From Platanthera guangdongensis (lineage: Eukaryota; Streptophyta; Magnoliopsida; Asparagales; Orchidaceae): 64,000 nt of DNA. The first letter of the stretch is position 1; each line of letters opens with the position of its first letter. A program made the position numbers and the translations under genes. Of this stretch, positions 10,260-23,100 are shown one piece after another. The stretch is from contig CM077153.1 in assembly GCA_039583875.1 (NCBI GenBank), positions 110,232,568-110,296,567 on the forward strand. The letters run 5' to 3'. The notes under the pieces were generated by a model that searched no databases, was not told where the DNA came from, and saw only the letters and a list, made by a program, of their open reading frames with translations.

Positions 10260-12814
10260 TACTATGCCCTAAAAATTTCTCTGGCCAAGTAACACATTTT
10301 TCCATCAAGATATAGTATTTATTATCTATTCATCAAAACAAGATGCACTAGTTCACTTTGCAAATGAAGTACTATGAGACAATGTCCAATCATTCCAAAT
10401 AACTTACTAGTGCATCTAAATGATATTTAATTAGCATTGCCAAAGTTTCATAACATTCTAAGTTAATTTAACCATGGTTGCTTCAATATCATCACAAGGG
10501 ACAAGATGAATGTTATAACTACAAGTATGAGCTACTGTATTTTAAACATCCTATAATAAATTTCAGAAGTTAATATTACTATAAAATTACTCCTACCAAG
10601 ACCTCATGAAGATCCAAAGTCATATGACCCCTTAATTATTCCATAAGGTGTATAGGGCTAAATAATTTCCAAGTGATTAAAGTGGGGTGCATGTGTCCAA
10701 AGACCACCAAATTCCTTCCTAGGGCATTTCACCATCCTAAGATCATATGGACTAAACACCAAGTCCATACAAGGGCATATCACCCAATGTTCTTCACCAA
10801 CCCCCAAAGTTCAACCTTAGGGTTTGAACTAGGGTCCTAGGGAAAATACACCTTATTCTGCCCCAAACTCCGTGTAAGTGTGGTTAATGTCACATAAAGT
10901 CAGTGCCCCAAGTTTCAACCTCTATTGAGGTGATTTGGCCACTCAATACCCAAAAGCGACACTTTGACCAAAATAACCCTTTTAGGACAAGGCTAGGGTC
11001 TACTAAATTTCAAACCAAATCATCTCCAAATGGGATGCAATTTTATATATAGACCTATATTGACCCCAAGGAACACTCACCTAAATTTGGTAGGATTTGG
11101 AGGTCAATAGGCCTTTTTAATTAAACCTTACATAAAAAATGAAACGTTTAGCAAAACTTTAGAAATTTTTTTCCAAAAATTCCCATTTTTGGATATGTTA
11201 TAGGTCTAGATATGATTTGCCCATGCTCCAAATTTCAAGTCATTTGGAGGTGAGGATTGATAGGGGAACCCCAATCAATATCTATTCAACCATATGTATA
11301 GACCTCACCAAACAGAGTGCTGATGTCCGACCTAAACTCCAAAATGGTTCAAACAAATTTTAAAATAAACTAGGCTCATAGGGACAAGTTTAATGTTGAC
11401 CACGCTTTCTGAAATGGTGGCAAAGTATTTTTTAATTTAAATTCCAATATAGGTGAAATTATGTGATAGAAATATACATATAACATATTGAATACATTTA
11501 GATCTGCACAAATCTTAAAGCGCTATCCAACGGTGGCTGGCTTTCTTCTTCCTCCAGCCAACGGTCCCAATCCGCATGACCTAGAACCAGCTCTAGCCCC
11601 AATTCCGGGCCCTCCAGCCACCTACCCAGCCAAACACCGCTGCCAACACCTCCGTCGAGGTGAGGGCAATCAGCCGGCGGTGGTTTGACCGCCGGAGGTG
11701 GCTGATTTCGGCGAACCTGACACTCCTTTTTTTCACAAAAAACCAGGGGAAAAACTACACCCGATCGGTCTTAATTGAGCCTGATTCTTTGCTCTAAAAA
11801 TTCCTAAGATCTAACCCATGAAGGAGTAGAGGAGGACCTAGTTTGCAGCTTGAACGTGAGTGTTTTGCTTCCTCACCATTTCCAGCCACCGAGCTTGGGT
11901 CTTCTACAAATTCTATTCCAACCTCAATAAAATTGAGAAAGGATCGGGGGAAACGCTTGCCCTTGCTCCGGTGAAGGTCCTTATAGAGGGAATTGAGGAG
12001 AGGAGGCCTGTAACTCCTCAATTTTGAAAAACTCCATTAATGGACATAAAAGGGCTTTTTCGGCTTCAGACAAATAGAGGGGGCTGATCCACCCCAATGG
12101 CCGGCCACCTCTTAAAAATGTATCCTCTCCGTCAGAGGAGTAAAAACCTCATAAAAGTGGGGGCTTATGGAGCCTCCATGGCCATGATGGCCATTAAGCT
12201 CACATTTTCTCTCTCCTTTAAATTGGAGAAACTCCCATTCTCTCTCTCTCCTAGTCACCAATTTTTGAAATTGGTCGGCCCCAAAGGTGTCTCTCCACAT
12301 CCTTGACCAATGGGCCACACTAGTTTGGGCTTACCCCACTTTGATTTGTCTAGGTTAGCCCAAATTGAACTATTGGTTGACTTTTTCCAAATTAGCCACT
12401 CGGGTGACTTAGGCATGGGTCTTTTGGGGCCATTGTGTCCCCCATGATGCCAAGAGAATAAGAGTGAGGTCAATTTGACACTTAGGTGGTCAATTGACCC
12501 AAATTGAGATAAGTTGACTTTCTTATACTTAATATTGACCTTTGTCAACTTGGCCTTTTTGTTTACTCCAATGGGTCTCTATGGCTCTAATGGACCCTCA
12601 AATGGGTTATAGATGTTATGGTGGGGTCATGAAGTCATGGTGAAGCCCTAGGGTCAACCCTAAGCTAGTGTTTGAAGTTCTGTTATTTGCAGCCCAAGGT
12701 AGTTCATACCCTAATACCCATGTTCACCCATCACTTTATTGCTTCCTAGGGTTTTGTCATGACCAAGTCATGACAAAACCACCATAGGGGTCTAGTTTCC
12801 TGAGGGATGTTACA
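10260..12814 (-). repeat. E1 3' LTR, truncated by E0
   Basis: Starts TGTAACATCCC on the minus strand at 12814 and aligns by eye with the E3 and E4 LTRs. Shared landmarks are the AACCCTAGG-type stretch after the start, the GGAGGTGGC GC-rich segment (here about 11590-11700), and the CTGGCCAAGTAAC phrase at 10279. No gene is present in these 2.5 kb; short ORFs in the GC-rich segment are not conserved in frame. Confidence 0.8.
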
Positions 12815-12864
12815 AATCTCAATACATAAAAATAAAAATTTCTCCCTTGAAATTCAGCTTAGGC

Positions 12865-13086
12865 CTACGGGGCTCCAAGTACGAGAAATAAAATGTAACA
12901 TCCCGAGAGGTTAAAGGGGATACCTGACATGAAAAGTTCCGGGTACTTTTGCTGCATCAAGTCTTGTGGCTCCCAGATGTGCTCCTCTTGTCCATGATTC
13001 CTCCACAAGACCTTGACCAGTGGAACCCTCTTGCGCTGCAAGACCCACATCCCAGTATCATCTATCCGGATCGGCTCCAGGCGCAC
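12865..13086 (-). pseudogene. pol: Chromodomain end of chromovirus integrase (fragment)
   Basis: C-terminal integrase tail with the motif block VPLVKVLWRNHGQEEHIWEP followed by DLMQQKYPELF, matching the chromodomain end of E4 (54316-54470). Chromodomains of this group bind chromatin and steer integration. Only the last few dozen residues remain; the rest lies beyond the C1 insertion at 13088. Confidence 0.8.
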
Positions 13087-13276
13087 CTGTTGGATCCATT
13101 GATCCCAATGGCCCTAATCTGATGTTGTCAAACATGTCAATAAGATAGACATAGTTGTATTTAATGTATCGTTATGTTCACGCATACAGGATAGTCTTTA
13201 TCATAATGATTGTACAACTATTTCAAGAGACAATGATAGGTGAACTCAAGGTGGAGCTAGAAACTCAAAAAATTTC

Positions 13277-13930
13277 CTAAGTCCAAAAGCGTTGAGTAAG
13301 GCAAGCTCACTCAACGCCATCCAACTAATAATGTTGCGAGAAGGCAGGAAAGAAAATCGGGCTAAGTCCAAAAGCGTTGAGTGAGGCAATCTCACTCAAC
13401 ACCATTCAGCTAATAGCGCTGAGAGAAGGAAAGCAGTCAAAACTAACAGTGTTAGAAGGGTAGAAATTGGGCTAAGTCCAGAAGCATTGAGTGAACTCAA
13501 CTCACTCAACGCCACACAGCTAGAAGCATTGAGTCAAGGCAAAAATCGGGCTATGTACAAAAGCGTTGAGTGATCTCAACTCACTCAATGCCATACAGCT
13601 AGAAGCGTTGAGTCAAGGTTATCCTGTCATAGCCTTATTGTGAAGAATCCCGAAAATCGACTATGTCCAGAAGCGTTCAGTGAAGATTCATCACTTAATG
13701 CCATGCTGACTCTATCAACACCAAACTTCAGCAAGAAGGCAATATTGCAGAAAATCGACTAACTCTAGATGCGTTGAGTGGATCTTATACACTCAACACT
13801 CTCAACGCCATCAGGAAGAAAGATGAAGAATATGGCTAAGGGAAAAAGCATTGAGTGAGGGATATTCAATCAATGCTCTCAACGTCATCATGCAATGCTG
13901 AAGAAATTTCTAAGTCTAGAGTCGCTGAGT
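13277..13930 (+). repeat. Array of inverted-repeat units around GCGTTGAGT in C1 LTR
   Basis: About eight units, each opening CTAAGTCCAAAAGCG or a variant (near 13278, 13362, 13472, 13552, 13660, 13759, 13835, 13910). Several contain a perfect short hairpin, for example GCGTTGAGT (13289-13297) facing ACTCAACGC (13309-13317), and GTTGAGTGAG/CTCACTCAAC with a five-base loop at 13376-13400. Unit length varies from about 75 to 110 bases, so the hairpins rather than the spacing are conserved. Confidence 0.8.
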
Positions 13931-14346
13931 CTACCATTGGTTAAGCTGAGCTTAACTTTTGTCAACCGGAGTTCAGAGTTCATCGATCTCAGCTTTTTAC
14001 CTATAAGAAGGACTCAACTATCAGATTTCGTCGAACAGAGTTCAGAGAATTTATAGAACTCAGCCTTCACCTGAAGAAAGAACTGGGCTGAGAGAATTCG
14101 TCGATCTCAACTTCACTGTTTCATCGAGCTGAGTTTAGATTTCGTCGAGCTGAGCTTGAAGTTCGTCGAACGTAGGATTTCAGAAAAGTTAGTTGATTTT
14201 GGCTAAGTTCAGAATGATGCTGACTCAACAAAGTCAATAAGTCAACAAAGTTTAGATTCGATGCAAATTGACATTAACGTCGCTGTCAGTCTATAGTGGA
14301 TCTAAAGTAAATATAGCTGTTGTTTTAACCACCATTAAAACTGAGA

Positions 14347-14387
14347 CACGTGTCGATCATCTCGCCAATGTTACTGTATTATAAATA
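14347..14387 (+). promoter_or_regulatory. C1 LTR promoter: G-box plus TATA box
   Basis: CACGTG at 14347-14352 within ACACGTGTC, then TATAAATA at 14380-14387. The same pairing of a G-box a few tens of bases above the TATA box is found in the C2 LTRs. Confidence 0.6.
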
Positions 14388-15446
14388 TCAGAAGAGATCG
14401 AGATCTATAATCAAGGAAATTAATTAGATTAATATTTGATTAAAATGAGAAGCAGAGTTCGTCATCTTCATCCTCCATTGTTGCAGAAGCCAAGAACCTC
14501 AAGATCAAATCTGAAGGGCTTTTGAGTTTGTTGGTGGAATCAACATCTACTCCAATAGGTTTAGAGTAATCCTCTGTGAGAGATGTATCAGTCTAGGCGT
14601 GCCCTAGCTGAAGTTTTCTTCCCGATACAAGACGAACCAGAACCTGAAGATCAATTTGCTGGATCAAAGAAGAAGGAGGGGCTGAAATCTGCAGAGTCCA
14701 GATCAGGAGATATACCTGAAGAAGAAGAAGAAGCAGATTCATCAACTAGTTGATTCCAGAACAAGCCGGGCATCATTTCAAGATCTCTGCATCATCTTGT
14801 TCCTGTGAAGAAGAAGTTAGGCTAATATTTGCTCAGTCCAGGTAGACAGGCATAGAGAATTTTCTCTGGTGTCTGTATTTCATCATCTTTAATATTTCTC
14901 TTTAAGTTTCATTTTGAATATGAGTGGTAAGGATAAGGCCTGAGTTGAAAGCCTGTGTTATAAAGACTGAAGTAGGGCAGTATTGCCTGAGCTGTAGGAG
15001 TGTGGAGTCACTATGATGTAGAGTTTTTGGGAAGAACTTGAGTTGTAGGATCTTGGTGATGTGAGTGGTAGGGCTTGTGCTCGAGTTGTACGAGTCGGTG
15101 GGCTCGAAGATGTAAGATCTGAAGATCTAAGAAAGATAGAAGGAAGTTTGGTCGAATATAGTATACTACTATATAGGCGAAGGGGGGAGTGGATGTACCC
15201 ATCAATTGGGGAACCACTATAAAATTCTGTGTACTGTGCTGTACTGATCTTGATTGTGATGATATTGCTATGATGTGATATTAATTGATTAGTTGCTTAA
15301 GTTTTTTGGAATTGGACCTATTCACCCCCCCCCACCTCTAGGTGTTTAGTTTTTTAAAAATCAAAACTTTCAAGTTATATCAGAAGGATTCAAGGTAGAC
15401 TTAACAGTCTGAGTTGATCTCCAGGGGTAGCTATCAGAAGGACAAG

Positions 15447-17166
15447 ATGGGTTCAGGTGAGAAATATAAAGAACTTGGATCCATGAAACTTCCTCTTTGT
15501 AAGATGGAGACTTTGGCATCTAGAAGAAAAGGGTCAGACTTTTCATGGATGCATCTGAGCCTAGGATATACATCACAGTACAAGAAGGGCCCTTCATCCC
15601 AATGAAGACCTCAGTTCTTGATGCAAATCTAAAGACTTCAAAGCAGTATTATGAGATGACTAAAGATGAAATCACCTTAGCTACAATGGATAAGAGGGCA
15701 CGAAATATTATTATTAGTGTCATAGATGACTCAACCTTCCAAAACCTAGTCCACTGCAAGACAGCTAAGGAGATGTGGGACACACTAGTTGTCAACATGG
15801 AGGGGTATGAAGAAGTGAGGGAGGACAGGAATTACATGCTCAATCAGGAGTATGAAAGCTTCAAACAAGACAAGTCAGATGGCATTGCTGAGTGCTATAA
15901 GAAGTTTTTCAGAATTGTCAATGAGCTGAAGACATATGGTAGAGTCTTCCGCACTTATGAATTGAATGAAAAGTTCCTCAAGTATTTAACTAAATACTGG
16001 GACACAAAAATCCGTGTCATCAGAGAAGTGGCCAGACTTGCAGACACTCCACCACCAACCCCGTTTGGAAAGCTATTGTCATATGAAATGCAGTAGACTG
16101 CTAGAAAGGAGGAGGAGAAAATCAGCAAGCCTACAGTCAAAGACAAGTCAGTGGCCTTCAAAGCTGAATCCAGAAGGAAGAGTAGGAGAAACATTCCTTC
16201 CCCACAAGGAGAGTTGCTGATTCTGTGTCAGAAAGCTCAGATACCAGCACATCGACTGCCACATTTCTGATGAAGACTTTGCTGCCTTTTTTAGGCAATT
16301 TCAAAAATTTATGAAGAAGAAGCACTTGAGAAGCAGGCCATCCTCATCTTCTCATCCCAAATAATATTACTACAAGGGAAATAAGTAATCCTCTAAAGAG
16401 GACAGGTATGGCTTTAATCGTCGTAAACATACTTCTTCTAAAGTGGCGTGTTATTGTTGCTGCAAGCCAGGGCATGTCATAGCTGACTTCCCTGTCGAAA
16501 GAAAGGATGCTGGTGGAAAGAAGGAACATCAGTAGAAGGGCAAGAAGGAGAAGTCCTTTATTGCCAAGAAGCAAAAGAGTTGGACTGACTCCTCAACATC
16601 AGAGTTAGAAGTGGAAGATGAAGTTGAATCCCTCATTGGGCTATTTACTGCCGAAGATTAATCTGTAGAAGAAGACTTCTTAGAGATGCTGGCATCATTC
16701 ACTGGAGAAGTTGATGTTGTTGCCTAATCTGAAGAAGTAGAAGAAGCCAGCCACTATCTTGGGCTAATGGCTTTGACTGAGGAAGTACCCAGCCAGGAGT
16801 AGCCTGGCCCTAGTAAGGTACATTCTACACCTTCTGTGTCAGATTATGTAACTAGTCCAGAATTAGTAGCATCTGCATTAAGAGATAAAGATGGTTCTGA
16901 ATCTGAGAGAGATGTCAATCAATTGATTGATAATTATGGTGAACTCCTACAAGCACTGAAGAGAAGCAAGCTTCTAGCGAAAAAACATGCTGAAGAGATT
17001 GCTTATCTGAAGCAGGATGTTTCAGACTCAACAAACATGCTGACCTGAAGATACAAGAAGTCAGTAAGATGAAAAACATCATTATTATTCAGATGGGCAA
17101 AATTACCTTCAAAAATAACCACATTAGGAATCTTGAAGGTAAACTTCAAAAGGAGAAGGTGTATGA
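15447..17166 (+). pseudogene. gag: C1 copia Gag, broken and 3'-truncated
   Basis: Structural capsid-nucleocapsid protein. ATG at 15447, then a frameshift near 15535 into the long readable stretch 15545-16096 (EPRIYITVQEG...CKTAKEMWD...LTKYWD), a copia Gag pattern. A nucleocapsid knuckle lies at 16449-16490 (CYCCCKPGH), where the last zinc-binding Cys is replaced by Phe. An acidic region and a coiled-coil-like tail (about 16836-17040) follow. Several stops interrupt it. It ends where the E3 LTR begins. Confidence 0.8.
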
Positions 17167-17171
17167 TCCAC

Positions 17172-20100
17172 CTTTTTTTGCAAACCAACCGAGTCTTATG
17201 CCCAGAACCACCGCTTTGCGATGACACCAACACACCCGGGAAGGTCATCACTACAAAACGCAGATCTTGCCGTCCATACCGATCGCAAAAGAGAAGAGTA
17301 AATATAAGAGAGTAAAATAATCTCAAATACTTGTCCATAGAAATCACATGAATATAATAAATCTCCACGAAGGGAGAGTCCACATTAACAATAAATCCAA
17401 GCACTAATAATAAAAGGGGCTCCTGCCCGATACATCATAATCCTCACTACAAGTCACTCAATGTGGAGGCAAATCTATATTATCTACTTTTGATCGGGAC
17501 TCACTGTCCATGTAGGTTGAACTCTCGGGCTAGTCTGTCCCGTCTCCAAGCACTCCGACCTCTGGGGCTGCATCTCATGGTTCAGAACCACGATCCCCTA
17601 AAATGATTTGGTCAACGACCGTTAGTCTAAAAAACAAATTCCTATCACCCCCACCCCTCCCCCATGGCTCCTAGGCACCGAGCGAGGAGAAGGAAAGGGA
17701 AGGTAATGAAGGTGGAGAGTAACAAAGTAATCATGTGATGGCATACCTAAACTAACAGTGCTATCACAGAGCTATAAAGATGTACAACAATAATATGACA
17801 ATTTTAAAGTAAGGCAGTAAAGTAAGACCAGTAAGAGAGCAAAGCATAATGAAGAATAACCTTAACTTATATGAATGCTCATAGAAACTTATAAGTTAAG
17901 GGGTCTTTTGCAAGGCTCCCATCGTATAAAATGTCGCATACCATTTTATATGATGGGGTGTCAGGTTAATATCCATGTATGAGTGTAGTGTTTTGTTATG
18001 CCATGAAATGCTATGTTCACACAATTGCAACTCACACACATGACTCTATGCGCACAGACCTTTAGTTCCCCCTATTTGGAAGCTAGCATCACTCCCAGGA
18101 GCCTTCGTAGTGGAGAATGGAGATAGTGGGTCGGGCCACCCCACTCCTAGGCAGGTAACCACACTACCAGGCATAGCCTTTACGTACGCCCCTAAAGGAC
18201 ACACAAGGGTCTCCGCGTACTATGCTGACCTACAGTCAGTCTTTCCCTTGGCTATGTGTCCAGCACACTCGCTGAGTCAACATATCGACGTCGGTGCAAA
18301 CGACCGTCAAATATCGAAAACCCACCACCTTATACTGATGCACATGCAACATTAATGACAGATATAAGTCTCCGAGCTATCGGCTCCCCGGACTAACCGT
18401 CCGTTACAATAACCTTTCGAGCCTAACGGCTCGCCGGGCTAACCAGCCCATCACCAAAATCATCGAGCCTACCGCTCGTGAGACCTAACCTAACTCCCAC
18501 AACACTGGGGAGTGTTAGTGTAAGTGTAACCCTAGAGTATTTCTAATTACTCTTCCATTCCATTTATTACTACGACTTACGTTAATCTTGGACTACCCAA
18601 GGTATTCCCTGTGAAGGGCTCTCGAGGGCACTAGGAAATACGATGGGCTGAATCTCAAGGCTCCATATCACAAGGCACTTACTATTATTGGTTATTACCC
18701 AATTCACGATCCCTTTCAACAATATTCTGGATCTAACCCCAGTGTATTTTAACTTTCTCTCTCCACAAGAAAGACAATCTTTCGTCGATCCCGAGCGCAT
18801 CTTAACAAGTCAACCCAACGCTCTCCTCATCATGACTCATAATGAAATTCTCTTTTCTTTTCACTTTAAAAAGATCAGTAAACCAATAACCCCATCTCCC
18901 TATGTCCATTCCACATATTATCACAAATTCCGCAGATTTACTAAATGCAGACCAACCTAAGCTATATGATGTACATGATAAGAGATACTCCAAATTTTCA
19001 TCCAAATACTCTAAGATATTTATTGTGGGTCTATCATGATAAATTTATCCTAAATACAGAGACTTGTAATTTTCCTAAATAATTTAGCATTTATTAGATT
19101 TTCCTAAATGTTAGGCCATGGGTAATTTTGAACATAAAGTACTAGATTTCCTGAAGATATGGCCACCCAAAACTTATGAACACTCTATGACAGCAATATA
19201 TCAGTATATACCAAATTTCATAGATTTATATACATGTAATGACCTTTAAATAATTAATTCAAAATAATTCAAATAGTTAGAGCTTGAAGGGAGTTCCATA
19301 ATTCATTGTCCAAAAATTATATAAAAATTACCAGGTACTTATAATGATCATAATACAATACTTACTAAGTTCAATGCAATTCCAATGTAAGTGAACCATT
19401 TATAAAAATACTTCAATTAATTTCATTACTGAGCACTTTGTGAAGCAACTTTCTTATAAGCTCATCAAAATAATATGTAATAACTTTCTAGACTCTATTA
19501 TGCAATAAAAGATTGTCTGGCCAAGTAACACAATTTTCCAGCAAGACATTGTATTTACTATCTGTTTTTCAATATAAGGTGCACTAGTTCACTTTACACA
19601 TGAAGTACTAAAAGGGAAAGCCCAAATGATCCAAATAATTTACTAGTTCCTCTAAATGATATTTAATTAACCTTGCCATAGTTTCATATCATTCTAAGTT
19701 AATCTAGCCATGGTTACTTTAAAATCATCAAAAAGGGCAAGGTGGAGATTATACCTACAAGTATGAGCTACTGTTTTCTAAACATCCTATAATTAATCTC
19801 AGAGGTTAATATCACTATAAAACTACTTCTTCCAAAACTTCATAAGGATCCAAGGTCATAAGACCCATTATTTATTCCTGAAGGTGTACAAACCTAAATA
19901 ATTTCCAAGTGATTTAAGTAGAGTGCATGTGTCCAAATACTATCAAATTCCTTCCTAGGGCATAGATCACTTGGACTAAACACCAAGTCCATACAAGGAC
20001 ATAACTCTTCATGTCCTTCATAAAACCCCAATGTTTATCCTTAGGGTTTAAACTCGGGTTCTAGGTCAAATCCACCCTAATACACCCCAAACTCCAGAGG

Positions 20101-21692
20101 GTGTTTAATCTAATCTTGGGGCTCTGGCCAAGGTCCCAACCCCTTCGGGTGAGAATTGGCCCCTCCAAGCCTCAAGCACACCTTCCCATAAAATACCCCT
20201 TTAAGGGCCCCACTTTGGTCTCACCAAAGCCTAATCAAATCAAACCCAATTGGGATGAGATTTTTATCAAGGTCACAATATGACCCTGTGAGACAGCCAC
20301 CAAATGTTTGGTGGGTTTAGAGGTAAGTTGGCTCCTTAAATAACTCATACATGGATTATTAAATTTCTACAAAAATCTTAGGAAATTATTTCCAAAAATT
20401 CCCATTTTTGGATATGTTCTAGCTAGAGGTAAGTGCGACCTCCATCCAAAAATTCAAGTCATTTAGATGGATTGATTTAACTACAATGAGTGTTGTGTTC
20501 TGACCTGAACACCAAATTGTTTCAAAACAATTTTAAAATAAACTAGAGTCATAGATCTACAAGTTTCATGTTGACAACTTTTTTTGAAATGACATCTATG
20601 TATTTTTAATTTAAATCCTAATGTAACTGATATTATGTGATAGAATATTATATAATACAATTAATAAAATTGGATCTGCATAGAAGCAGATCGGGCGGCT
20701 GCTGGCCTTCTTCCTCCTCCAGCCAACGGCGTGGATCTACCTGACCTGGAGCAAGTTCCAGGCCACTCTCCCGGCCACCCGACCACCTCCCTGGCCGACC
20801 ACAGCCGCCACCACCTCCGTTGAGGTGAGGGCTATCATCGGGCGGCGGCACGTCCGCCGGTGGGGCTGTTTTTGGTGAATCCGCAAGTTGATTTTTCATG
20901 GAAAAATTGGTGGAAAGCTCGACCCGATCGGGCTCAATTGAGCCTGATGATTATCCCTAAAGATTTCTATGATCTATCCATAGAAGAAGGAGTGGAGGGG
21001 GACCTTAACAGAGGGTTGGAGTCGGGCCGATCATCTTGCCAACATTTCCGGCGATGGAGCTTTCAGAGCTCTGCAACAACACTACCAAACTGCCCGATTT
21101 CTTCAAGTGAAGGGTGGAAATGACTGTTTGTGTTCTAGGGATGCTTATAAGTTGATGATATGGGGAAGGGGAAGGGCCTAGCACTGATGGACATTAATGG
21201 CCATTAAAAGACCTATTTCGGCCATGGCTTGGGGGGTTGAACCTCAGTTAACCAGGTCGGGAAACAGCTGGAAACTCCACCTCTTCCCAAGAGAGTTGAA
21301 TCCAGCAGTAAAGGGGCGGCCCTTGGCTTCCCGATGCCATGGATGGCTTTCTCCTCATTAAAGAGAAATGAAGCTTTTCTCTTTCCTCCAAAATACCATT
21401 TCAGATATCATAGAGCTCGACGAAATTTATCCCATTCGTCGAACACCGCTCGCCGAATCTGCACTATTAATCGATCTCAGCTCAGCTATGCATGAGGCTT
21501 TCATCGAGACCTGCTCGATGATTTTCATCAAGCCCTGCTCGACTGTTTTCGTCCACTGCAGGTCAACTCTTAGGCTGTACTTTTTGGGGTGTTACAATGG
21601 GTGTCATTAGACCCTTGTAGCTTTCCAGGGTTTTGTCATAACCAAGTCATGAAAAACCATTATAGAGGTCTAGAAGTCCGAGGGATGTTATA
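17172..21692 (-). repeat. E3 3' LTR
   Basis: Starts on the minus strand at 21692 as TATAACATCCC (one change from TGTAACATCCC) and runs to about 17172, missing the terminal TCCTACA. It aligns with the E4 LTR over its length: hairpin region 17861-17957, tandem short hairpins 18362-18480, GC-rich segment 20690-20850. An extra part at 21410-21560 with TCGTCGA words is not evident in the E4 copy. No gene. Confidence 0.85.
17861..17957 (-). other. Two conserved stem-loops in E3 3' LTR
   Basis: CTTAACTTATA at 17861-17871 pairs with TATAAGTTAAG at 17890-17900. Then CCCATC.TATAAA at 17918 onward pairs with TTTATA.GATGGG ending at 17957. The same positions in the E4 LTR (48938-49015) hold stems of different sequence, which suggests the pairing is what is kept. 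Confidence 0.6.
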
Positions 21693-23100
21693 AATCCAAA
21701 TGCATAAAAAAAAATTTTGTCCTCGAAATTCAAGTTAGGCCTACGGGGTTTCAGGTTTGAGAAATAAAATGTAACATCCCAAGAGGTTACAGGGAATACC
21801 TGACGTGAAAACTTTCAGGTACCTTTGTTGTATCCAGTCCTACGGCTACCATGTGTGCTCCTCGTGTCCATGATTCCTCCCTAAGACATTGAGCAACGGT
21901 ACCTCTTGCACCGCAAGACCCGCAACCCAATATCGTCTATCTGGATCGGCTCCAGGTGTACCTATCAATCAGAAGCTATAGGACCATTTGTAGTTCTAAC
22001 TTGCTAGCTTGGTAGCATCTCCAGTCTGTACACTAAGGGACTGATCCGCTCCAGGATCATGTAAGGCCCTATGTATCTCGGACTAAGCTTCTTCCGACCA
22101 CGCACTTGCGAGACTCCATGCATCGGTCATACTGCTCTACAAACCTCCGCACCAATTCACCCACTGAAGTGTCATACCTGATCGGTAGATATCTGGTCAT
22201 ATTCGGCAATCGATCGACGATCACCCATATCGAGTCATTCCCCGCATGTGACCGAGGAAGACCATGTATGGAAACCATGGCAATATCGTCGAACTTCCAC
22301 TCCGGCACCAGATGTGGCTGCAACAATCCGGCCGGACTCTTACACTCTGCCTTCACTGACTGACAAGTCTCACGATGAGTCACGAAGTATAAGATATCCC
22401 TCTTCATACCCGGCCAGCACCAGAAGTGGGTGAACCGAGTACCTGCTGCAACGAGCCTTGGTCATAATGTCCTCTCGAATCCTGGCCCCAGCCGGTATGT
22501 ACACATGTACTCTAAAGCATATCAACTCATCTCTCTTTGTATACTCCTCGGTTGTGCCTGCATCCAAGGCCCTGAATACTGGCTCCTACTTGTCATCCTT
22601 TCTCTACTCAACGCTGATGTGATCTTGAATATCATCGGTAGTGCTCATCGTGGCCAGATTATCCTCAGAAAGCACTGAGTCGTCCGAGGACACCAAGGTA
22701 ATCTGCATATCCTCCATCATTTGTATCAGCTCCATAGACTTCAACTGGGGCTCTGCTCCTGAAGTTGTAGCCCTCCGTCTTAGTTCGTCCGTCACCACAT
22801 TTTCCTTCCCCGGGTGATAGTGTATAGTGTACTCATAATCATATTGAAACTCCACCCTTCTTCTCTGGCGAAAAATCAACTCCTTCTGTGCATCAACATA
22901 TTTCAGATTCCTGTGATCCGAAAATATTCGTAGTGCACACCATAAAGACAATGTCGCCAAATCTTTACAGCGAACACCACTGCTCCCATCTCCAAGTCAT
23001 GCATGGGTAGTTCCACTCATGTTTCTTTAGGGTCAAGGCCAGATGTTGTGCATGCTCCTCCTTCATCATTGCATAAATAAGGATGTCATCTAATTTCATG
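21693..23100 (-). pseudogene. pol: E3 pol fragments: RT end, RNase H, integrase, chromodomain
   Basis: Minus-strand pieces in order: RT active-site region with DDILIYA near 23100-23070; direct fusion near 23010 to the RNase H block ([10 protein letters not shown]...YHPGKENVV, 22960-22750); integrase zinc/linker and start of the core (SIWVIVDRL, near 22225-22190); then at about 22130 a jump from RFVEQ straight to the post-core MHGVS.VRGRKKLSP region. The chromodomain remnant lies at about 21965-21790. Hence the end of RT and the catalytic core of integrase are deleted. Many stops and shifts; no function possible. Confidence 0.8.

Larger units (their letters stand above)
10260..13087 (-). mobile_element. 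E1: minus-strand chromovirus remnant (3' end of pol plus partial 3' LTR)
   Basis: On the minus strand the end of pol (chromodomain) is followed by an LTR starting TGTAACATCCC at 12814 and running to 10260, where E0 interrupts it. The same LTR is recognisable at 17172-21692, 24048-27474, 44375-49658 and from 54765. The higher-coordinate side is cut at 13088 by C1. Confidence 0.85.
13088..15372 (+). repeat. C1 5' LTR
   Basis: Starts TGTTGGATCC at 13088, at the exact point where E1 homology stops. It ends ACTTTCA at 15372, shortly after the CTATTCACCCCC..CTAGGTG stretch typical of plant copia LTR ends. It contains a hairpin array (13277-13930), a G-box (CACGTG, 14347-14352), a TATA box (14380) and GAGTTGTAGGA words near 15040, also seen in the C2 LTR. 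Confidence 0.8.
13088..17170 (+). mobile_element. C1: SIRE-like Ty1/copia element, truncated in gag
   Basis: An LTR (13088-15372) is followed by a degenerate primer-binding site (ATATCAGAAGG near 15377) and a decayed gag with a CCHC-type knuckle. It stops abruptly at about 17170 against the LTR end of E3. Protease, integrase and RT are absent. Gag resembles that of C2, but the LTR sequence is different, so C1 is a related but separate family. Confidence 0.8.

Noticed and set aside
20648..20899. Proline/glycine-rich minus-strand ORF in the E3 LTR
   Set aside because: Translation of the conserved GC-rich LTR block; the frame is not shared with the E4 copy.
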